A DNA stretch of 64,000 nucleotides from Salipiger pentaromativorans (GTDB taxonomy: Bacteria; Pseudomonadota; Alphaproteobacteria; Rhodobacterales; Rhodobacteraceae). Under the pieces are notes generated by a model, which saw only the letters and a program-made list of their open reading frames with translations, did no database searches and had not been told where the DNA came from. Shown piece by piece: positions 18,507 through 24,052 of this stretch; position 1 is the stretch's first letter, and each line of letters opens with the position of its first letter. Where the stretch lies: NCBI RefSeq assembly GCF_024721115.1, contig NZ_JAMDHK010000013.1:53170-117169 (forward strand), written 5' to 3'. Made by a program: the position numbers and the translations under genes.

Positions 18507-18962
18507 ATGGATATGAGCTCTGACCATCTCACCCGCCTGCGTGCCCGCGCGCGCCGCCTGACCCGTTCCCGAAGCGAGGCCGACGACCTCGTTCAGGAGG
18601 CGCTTCTGGGCTATCTCGAACAATGCGGGAAAGGGGCCGAGATCGCGGCCCCCCTGCCCTATATGATGACCGCCCTGCGCCACGCCGCCGCCGCGCGCCG
18701 CCGCCAGTCCCTGCGCCTGGCGCCGCTCGACAGCGCCGAGGAACCCAGCACCGCAGATGCCGAACTGCCCTGTTTCACGGCCGAGGTGCTGCGGGCCATC
18801 GACGACCTGCCCGAGAGCGACCGGCGGCTGCTGCGCCGGGTGATCGCGGGCGAGACGCAGCCTGCGGTCCTGGCGCGCGAGATGGGGCTGCCTCCCGGCA
18901 CGGTGATGTCGCGTCTCGCCCGCGCCCGGCGCCGCCTGCGCACCGCTCTGGGAGAGGCGTAG
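18507..18962 (+). CDS. ECF-type RNA polymerase sigma factor
   Basis: 151 residues, short for the family. Sigma region 2 is around 10-70 (RSRSEADDLVQEALLGYLEQ), region 4 around 95-148 (PESDRRLLRRVIAGETQPAV, then LAREMGLPPGTVMSRLARAR). No anti-sigma gene is adjacent; the neighbours are a divergent periplasmic EF-hand protein and, convergently, the aldolase. A second ATG two codons in is possible. The stop codon TAG falls at the start of a dispersed GTAGGGTGGGCA repeat. Regulon unknown. Confidence 0.85.
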   Translation: MDMSSDHLTRLRARARRLTRSRSEADDLVQEALLGYLEQCGKGAEIAAPLPYMMTALRHAAAARRRQSLRLAPLDSAEEPSTADAELPCFTAEVLRAIDDLPESDRRLLRRVIAGETQPAVLAREMGLPPGTVMSRLARARRRLRTALGEA

Positions 18963-18985
18963 GGTGGGCAATCTGCCCACCGCCC
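18960..18985. repeat. Dispersed repeat GTAGGGTGGGCA.TCTGCCCACCGCC (copy 1)
   Basis: TGGGCAATCTGCCCA hairpin within a 26-bp unit. The same unit is inverted at 23973-23997 and 48451-48476. It overlaps the sigma factor stop codon. Confidence 0.75.
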
Positions 18986-18995
18986 CCGCGCCTCA

Positions 18996-19028
18996 AAACG
19001 CAAGAAGCGCGCCGCAATCGCGGCGCGC
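18996..19028 (-). terminator. Terminator of the aldolase gene
   Basis: Read on the minus strand: a perfect 9-bp stem GCGCGCCGC/GCGGCGCGC with a 4-nt loop (19007-19028), followed by TTCTTGCGTTTT. It lies 41 bp after the aldolase stop. Confidence 0.7.
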
Positions 19029-19069
19029 CTCCGGACATCCACAGTCCGCGTCGCGAAGGACGCGCCGCC

Positions 19070-19963
19070 TCAGAGCGAGGCCTGATAGATCTTGTCGATA
19101 TTGCTGCCGAGCAGCGCGTTGAACGCGTCGTCCGACTGCTTCTTCGACAGGCCCTCGGCCAGTGCGCGGCTGAAGGACGCGATCATCTTCGGCTGCTTGG
19201 CGAGCTTCTCGCAGGCCACATCGGTCGAATAGCCGCCCGAGAGCGCCACCACGCGCACCACACGCGGATGGTCGGCCAGCGCGTCGTAAAGCCCGTCAAC
19301 CGTCGGAATGGTGAGCTTCAGCATCACATCGTCGCCCTCGGGCAGCGCGTCAAGCTCGGCCGCGATGGCGGCTTTCAACATCTCCTCGGCCTCGGCCTTG
19401 GTGGACGAGTTGATATCGACCTCGGGCTCGATGATCGGCACCAGACCGGCGGCGACCACGGTCTTGCCCACTTCGAACTGCTGCGCGACCACCGCCTTGA
19501 TGCCGGCCTCGTTGGCCTCGTGGATCACCGAACGTTCCTTGGTGCCGAAGATGCCAAAGGTCGCCTTGGCCTCGGCCAGCAGTTCCTCGAGCCCCGGCAT
19601 CGGCTTCATCAGCTGCACGCCGTCTGCCTTGTCGGCCAGCCCCTTGTCGATCTTCAGGAAGGGCACAACGCCGCGCTTTTCCCAAAGGTACTGCGCGGTC
19701 GGGATGCCCTCGATCTCAGCGCGCATGGTGCGCTCGAAAAGGATCGCGCCCAGCACCTTGGCGTCGGTGAACTCCGGCGCGGTGATGATGCGGGTGCGCA
19801 TCTTGTGGATCTCGCCATACATCTCGGCTTCGCCGTTGTACTCGTCCTCTTCCACGCCGTAGAGCTTCAGCGCCTTCGGGGTCGATCCGCCCGACTGGTC
19901 AAGCGCCGCGATAAAGCCCTGGCCCGTCGCCATCTTCTGTTTCTGTTCTTCGAAAACGCTCAT
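19070..19963 (-). CDS. fda: Class I fructose-bisphosphate aldolase
   Basis: Reversible cleavage of fructose 1,6-bisphosphate to DHAP and glyceraldehyde 3-phosphate by a Schiff-base lysine. 297 residues, matching the short bacterial class I aldolases of staphylococci and roseobacters. Motifs: MATGQGFIAALDQSGGSTPKAL region (residues 11-32), VVPFLKIDKGLADK, and GLVPIIEPEVDI. Cytoplasmic, glycolysis/gluconeogenesis. Monocistronic, with its own terminator and a perfect 20-bp palindrome 27 bp upstream of the ATG, suggesting sugar- or catabolite-responsive repression. Confidence 0.95.
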   Translation of the reverse strand: MSVFEEQKQKMATGQGFIAALDQSGGSTPKALKLYGVEEDEYNGEAEMYGEIHKMRTRIITAPEFTDAKVLGAILFERTMRAEIEGIPTAQYLWEKRGVVPFLKIDKGLADKADGVQLMKPMPGLEELLAEAKATFGIFGTKERSVIHEANEAGIKAVVAQQFEVGKTVVAAGLVPIIEPEVDINSSTKAEAEEMLKAAIAAELDALPEGDDVMLKLTIPTVDGLYDALADHPRVVRVVALSGGYSTDVACEKLAKQPKMIASFSRALAEGLSKKQSDDAFNALLGSNIDKIYQASL

Positions 19964-19989
19964 GAGGAACCCTCTCTCCCATGCTGAAA

Positions 19990-20009
19990 ATGCCTGTCGC
20001 GACAGGCAT
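19990..20009. promoter_or_regulatory. Perfect 20-bp palindrome upstream of the aldolase gene
   Basis: ATGCCTGTCGCGACAGGCAT is a complete palindrome centred on CGCG. It sits 27-46 bp before the aldolase start codon, where a repressor would block the promoter or early transcription. A central CG is typical of LacI-family operators, but no such regulator is encoded nearby. Confidence 0.55.
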
Positions 20010-20068
20010 AAACCAAGGCCAAAGGGTTGGATAGGTGGCGACGCCGGGTTTAACGCTAACGTCCGCCG

Positions 20069-21421
20069 CTAACGGCGCTCCACCGCCAGGTGAATCCCGT
20101 CGCGGGCGCGCACGGTCAGAAAGGCCACCGGCTCGGGCACCTTGCCGGGCAGCGCGGTGAGTTTCAGATCGCGCAGGATGAGCGAGAGCATCAGCACCCC
20201 CTCGACCATGGCAAAGCCCGCCCCGGTGCAGACGCGCGGCCCGGCGGAAAACGGCATATAGGCCTCGCGCATGCACTGCCGGCCGTTCTCGGTGCCCCAG
20301 CGTGCCGGGTCGAACCCGTCGGGATTGTCCCAGAGCCGTTCGTGCCGGTGCTGGTGCCAGGGGCTCAGCACCACCTGCGCGCCCTTCGGCAGCGTGCGGT
20401 CACGGAACCGCTCGGGACAGGTCGTCTCGCGCACCATCATCGGCACCGGCGGGTAGAGCCGCAGCGCCTCGCGGAACACGTCGCGCGAGAGCTTGAGTTT
20501 CGAGATGTCAGCAAAATCGGGCGCATCGCCGAGGATCTGCGCCTCTTCCGCCAGCCGCTCCTGCCACTCCGGGTGCGTCGCCACGAGATAGAGCGCCCAG
20601 GCCAGCGCCGAGGCGCTGGTCTCGTGGCCCGCCAGAAAGAAGATCGCCACCTGATCGACCATTTCTTCGGTGGAGAAGGTCTCGCCGGTTTCCGGGTCGG
20701 CGGTGGTCATGATCTTGGTCGCCAGATCGTCGGGCGCCCGGCCCGCCGCGATCTCCGTCCTGCGCCGTTCGGTCAGCTCGGTAATGAGGCCGCGAATGCG
20801 TTTCGCCGCCGCCTTTGTGTCGGCACGGAAAAAGCGCGGCATCCAGCGCGGCAGCGGCAGGAAGGCGGCGAGGTTGAGGATCGGCTGGGTGCGCTGATAG
20901 GCGCGGAATTCGTGAAACACCTTCTGCGCCAGCGCATCCTCGATCGGGATGGAAAACAGCGTGCGAAAGATGATGTCGGCGGCGGCATGGGAGGTCTGCT
21001 CCTCGATCTCCACCACCTCGCCCGCGCGCGCCGTCAGCCGCGCCAGCGCCGCCTGCGCCGCCTCCCACATCGCCGGATAGGTCTCGCGCAGCCGCCCGCC
21101 CTCGAAGGCCGGGTCGATGATGCGCCGCTGCCGCTGCCAGAGCGCGCCGTTGGTCAGAAACACCGAGTCGCCGAGCAGCGGGCGCAGCCCCTCCGAAATG
21201 CGGCCCGATTTGGGGAAATCGAGCGGCCGGTCCTTCAGCACGGTCTTCACCAGATCCGGCTGGTTGACCAGATACGACCGGAAGAAGGGCGTTTTGAACT
21301 CTGCCATCCAGGCGCGGTAGAGCCGCGCCGGTTGCGCCGAGAGGATGTCCTCCCGGAAGAGCTTCACATAGCGGCGCAGCGAAACACGGTCGGGGCGCGA
21401 TCTCGGTTTCGGCGGGATCAC
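20069..21421 (-). CDS. Cytochrome P450
   Basis: Haem monooxygenase of 450 residues with no membrane anchor. Helix I oxygen-activation motif AGHETSAS, the K-helix E-x-x-R in REALRLYPPVPMMVRET, and the haem loop FSAGPRVCTG with cysteine ligand C398 are all intact. The start is GTG 21421, whose GTGA overlaps the stop of the upstream hydrolase gene, so translation is coupled. The substrate is not evident; the EALRLYPP style is like fatty-acid or terpene-type P450s. No ferredoxin or reductase gene is adjacent, so electrons must come from elsewhere. Confidence 0.92.
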   Translation of the reverse strand: MIPPKPRSRPDRVSLRRYVKLFREDILSAQPARLYRAWMAEFKTPFFRSYLVNQPDLVKTVLKDRPLDFPKSGRISEGLRPLLGDSVFLTNGALWQRQRRIIDPAFEGGRLRETYPAMWEAAQAALARLTARAGEVVEIEEQTSHAAADIIFRTLFSIPIEDALAQKVFHEFRAYQRTQPILNLAAFLPLPRWMPRFFRADTKAAAKRIRGLITELTERRRTEIAAGRAPDDLATKIMTTADPETGETFSTEEMVDQVAIFFLAGHETSASALAWALYLVATHPEWQERLAEEAQILGDAPDFADISKLKLSRDVFREALRLYPPVPMMVRETTCPERFRDRTLPKGAQVVLSPWHQHRHERLWDNPDGFDPARWGTENGRQCMREAYMPFSAGPRVCTGAGFAMVEGVLMLSLILRDLKLTALPGKVPEPVAFLTVRARDGIHLAVERR

Positions 21422-22656
21422 GGTGCCACCGAGGTGAATTTCGACACCGCCACGTCGATGCGGCTGTTCGACGGCGGGCGCTCCGCATAGCGGCTGGCGA
21501 GGCTGAGCGGCCCGGCGGTGATCTGGAAATAATCGTAATCGAGCGGCCGATCGAAGGCGCAGAGATATTGGAAATGCAGCCGGAAGAACCGCCAGCGCAG
21601 GGCTTTCCAGCGTTCGGGGCTGAGCGATTTGGTGAACTGCGCCGAAAACACCAGCGGCCAGCGCTTGCCCGCAGGCGCCACGCCCGAGACCGCCACCGGA
21701 TCGCAAAGCGCAAAGGCGCAGCCATCGCCCGGTGCGGTGACGTCGACCCAGGTCAGCTCGTTGCGCATGGACAGATAGGCGAGATCGGCACGCAGCCGGT
21801 AGGCGTCGCGCAGAAAGGAGACCATGGGCACCACCTGGCCGAGGCTCAGAAAGGCGAGACGCGGGCCGCGCGCGGGCACCCGGCCCTGCCGGATGAGATC
21901 GGCAAGGATCGACACCGCCAGATGCGCGCCCGAACTGTGGCCCACCACCAGCACCTCATCGGCATCCGAGCGCAGCGCCTCGGCGATGGTTTCGGTGAAG
22001 GCCGCCATGCGCGCCTCCAGCTCGGGCGGGTTGGCGCCCCGGAACTGCGCCGAATAGGCGTAATCGTGCATGAGGTAATAGGCGAAAAGCTTGCCGTCCT
22101 TGCGCTTGAACCAGCGCAGCAGCAGCACCGCCACCGCGCCCCAGGCGCCCAGGCCCAGCAATACCGCGACGCCCCCCAGCCAAGGACGCAACAGCTGGAC
22201 CCCGGCATAGACGGCCCATCCCACCAGCAGCGCGAAAATCAATTGCAGCAGCAGCATCCCCACCGGGTAAAGCGCCGCGATCACCGGCCCCTTGCGCAGC
22301 AGCATGAGCCGCCGCAGCGCGCCGGTGGCGATATATTCCCAGGCCGTGCGCATCAGTTGCAGATAGGTCGCGGGGATCGAGGTCGCCATGCTGTCGCGCA
22401 CGATGTCGGACCAGACCAGCACCTCCACATCCGCCTCGACCGCCGCGCCCCGCATCTCGGCCGACACATGCCAGCCATAGGGACCCTTGGTGGTCTTGGG
22501 GGTCAGCCCGATGTCATAGCCGGAAATCTCCGCCTGTGCCGCGCCCTCCTTGCGGTAGAGCTCGCGGTAGCGGCGCGGGTGAATCGGATCGTAACCGGGG
22601 ATGTAGAACACCCGGCGCCGCCTCACCTCCTGCACCTCATGCGGGTCGTTGCCCAT
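21418..22656 (-). CDS. Membrane-associated alpha/beta-hydrolase-like protein coupled to P450
   Basis: 412 residues, not recognised as a named family. The N-terminus has VFYIPGYDPIHPRRYRELY, the central part has two hydrophobic helices (about 128-152 and 160-182), and the C-terminal half carries VLVVGHSSGAHLAV, a G-x-S-x-G nucleophile elbow (S241) typical of lipases and esterases. It is thus probably an inner-membrane hydrolase facing the cytoplasm. Its stop overlaps the P450 start (GTGA), implying that the two act on the same lipid-like or ester substrate. Catalytic Asp/His cannot be assigned by eye. Confidence 0.75.
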   Translation of the reverse strand: MGNDPHEVQEVRRRRVFYIPGYDPIHPRRYRELYRKEGAAQAEISGYDIGLTPKTTKGPYGWHVSAEMRGAAVEADVEVLVWSDIVRDSMATSIPATYLQLMRTAWEYIATGALRRLMLLRKGPVIAALYPVGMLLLQLIFALLVGWAVYAGVQLLRPWLGGVAVLLGLGAWGAVAVLLLRWFKRKDGKLFAYYLMHDYAYSAQFRGANPPELEARMAAFTETIAEALRSDADEVLVVGHSSGAHLAVSILADLIRQGRVPARGPRLAFLSLGQVVPMVSFLRDAYRLRADLAYLSMRNELTWVDVTAPGDGCAFALCDPVAVSGVAPAGKRWPLVFSAQFTKSLSPERWKALRWRFFRLHFQYLCAFDRPLDYDYFQITAGPLSLASRYAERPPSNSRIDVAVSKFTSVAP

Positions 22657-22693
22657 CTCTCTGCCTTCTTTGCCTCGATCCAGTCTTTATCAG

Positions 22694-22864
22694 CTCTTGT
22701 GGGCAAGAGTGTGGCGCGGATGGGCGCGGGCGCTGTCGTCTTTTCGCGTATTTCGAAAGAGAAGAAGACGAGGCGCGCGCCTGTGTTTCTTCTCTTTGAA
22801 AAATACGCCCGCCGGAGGCCTGCCAGACAGAGCGGTTTTTTGAGTATTTGGGGAAAGATGAAAC
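22694..22864. repeat. Stack of hairpins and dispersed repeats between hydrolase and ccdA genes
   Basis: This gap holds a CTCTTG/CAAGAG hairpin (22694-22709); a repeat arm TTCGCGTATTTCGAAAGAGA (22742-22761); a 12-bp palindrome AGGCGCGCGCCT (22771-22782); the inverted partner arm TTCTTCTCTTTGAAAAATAC (22786-22805); and a plus-strand copy of the GAGTATTT...GAAAGATGAAA repeat (22835-22864). The arms at 22742 and 22786 are inverted relatives of that repeat family. No gene fits here. Confidence 0.75.
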
Positions 22865-22869
22865 CCGGA

Positions 22870-23622
22870 TCAGCCCAGTTCCCCCAGCGCCGGGAAGGTT
22901 TCCAGCAGCCAGAAGGAAAAGGCCGAGAAGGCGCCGGTCAGCAGCATGAGCCCCACGGCGATCAGAAGCCCGCCCATGATCTTCTCGATGAGCGCCATAT
23001 GGCGCTTGAGCCGGTTCATCACCCCCATGGCGCGGCTCAGGAACACCGCTGCCAGCAGAAAGGGCAGCCCCAGCCCTGCCGCATAGGTCGCCAGCAGCAG
23101 CGTGCCGCGCGCCACCGAGGTTTCGGAGGCGGCCATGGAGAGGATCGCGCCAAGCTGCGGACCGATGCAGGGCGTCCAGCCGAAGGCGAAGGCGAGCCCG
23201 AGCAGATAGGCCCCGAAGGCCGAGCCGCCGGTGTCGCCGGTGTCGATCCGCGCCTCGCGGTCGAGGAAGGGGATGCGGAAGACATGCAGGAAATGCAGCC
23301 CGAAGACGATCACCACCACACCCGAGATCCGCGCCAGCAGGATCTGGTTCTGCAAAAAGAACATGCCCAGCCAGGAGGCGGTGAAGCCCAGCAGCACGAA
23401 GACCGTCGAGAGCCCCATGACAAAGAACAGCGCCGCCAGAAAGGCGCGCAGCCGGGCGCGGCCACCCGCCTCCATCTCGGCCAGGCTGACGCCGGACATG
23501 AAGGCCAGATAGGGCGGCACGATGGGCAGCACGCAGGGGCTCAGGAACGAGATGATCCCTGCGGCGAGCGCCACGAACATGGCCGGCAGAAGGCTGGCGT
23601 CGATGAGGTCGATTCCGAACAT
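22870..23622 (-). CDS. ccdA: Cytochrome c biogenesis / thiol transporter CcdA
   Basis: 250 residues with six predicted helices. Moves reducing equivalents from cytoplasmic thioredoxin to periplasmic thiol proteins for cytochrome c maturation and similar uses. Landmarks: SFLSPCVLPIVPPYLAFMSG (about 26-45), with the first redox cysteine in SPCVLP, and AFGWTPCIGPQLGAIL, with the second in TPCIGP. The spacing and length fit the short CcdA/DsbD-beta type. It is divergent from tusA, which also handles sulfur, 92 bp away. Confidence 0.92.
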   Translation of the reverse strand: MFGIDLIDASLLPAMFVALAAGIISFLSPCVLPIVPPYLAFMSGVSLAEMEAGGRARLRAFLAALFFVMGLSTVFVLLGFTASWLGMFFLQNQILLARISGVVVIVFGLHFLHVFRIPFLDREARIDTGDTGGSAFGAYLLGLAFAFGWTPCIGPQLGAILSMAASETSVARGTLLLATYAAGLGLPFLLAAVFLSRAMGVMNRLKRHMALIEKIMGGLLIAVGLMLLTGAFSAFSFWLLETFPALGELG

Positions 23623-23714
23623 ATGCCGCTGATAGAAGATATTCGCGCCCCCGTCACGCGGCGCGGGGTCACATCCCCGTGGACAGGCCGTAACGCGCGG
23701 CGTAAGCGGACGGC

Positions 23715-23939
23715 ATGGAAGAGCTCGATGCCACGGGGCTGCTCTGCCCCCTGCCCGTTCTGAAGACCCGCAAGCACCTGCTGGCGCTGGCGCCCGGCGC
23801 GCTGCTGCGCGTGCGCACCGACGATCCGGTGGCGGTGGTGGATATGCCGCATTTCTGCGCCGAGGCGGGGCACGGGCTGGAATCGCAGGACGAGGACGGC
23901 ACGGTCATGATCTGGGTGATCCGGCGCGGCGCGTTTTAG
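23715..23939 (+). CDS. TusA-family sulfurtransferase
   Basis: 74 residues, full length for the TusA/SirA fold. The sulfur-carrying cysteine is C11 in TGLLCPLPVLKTRK (the C-P-x-P motif). These proteins pass persulfide sulfur to tRNA thiolation, molybdenum cofactor or other acceptors. It is alone on its strand, divergent from ccdA and convergent with rne; the shared terminator at 24001 ends it. mnmA, a classical sulfur acceptor for tRNA, is at the other end of the window. Exact partner unknown. Confidence 0.88.
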   Translation: MEELDATGLLCPLPVLKTRKHLLALAPGALLRVRTDDPVAVVDMPHFCAEAGHGLESQDEDGTVMIWVIRRGAF

Positions 23940-23972
23940 GCGCGGAGTCGCGCGGCGCGACGCTAGAGGGCG

Positions 23973-23997
23973 GCGGTGGGCAGATTGCCCACCCTAC
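23973..23997. repeat. Dispersed repeat GGCGGTGGGCAGATTGCCCACCCTAC (copy 2)
   Basis: Inverted relative to the copy at 18960: TGGGCAGATTGCCCA hairpin with CGG and CCTAC flanks, between tusA and its terminator. Confidence 0.75.
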
Positions 23998-24000
23998 AAG

Positions 24001-24033
24001 AAAAAAGCCCCGGAAACGCTCCGGGGCTTTTTT
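24001..24033. terminator. Bidirectional terminator between tusA and rne
   Basis: Stem GCCCCGGA/TCCGGGGC, loop AACGC, with A6 on the left and T6 on the right, so it can end both the plus-strand tusA transcript and the minus-strand rne transcript. Confidence 0.93.
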
Positions 24034-24052
24034 CGTCATTCTTCGCGGGCGC

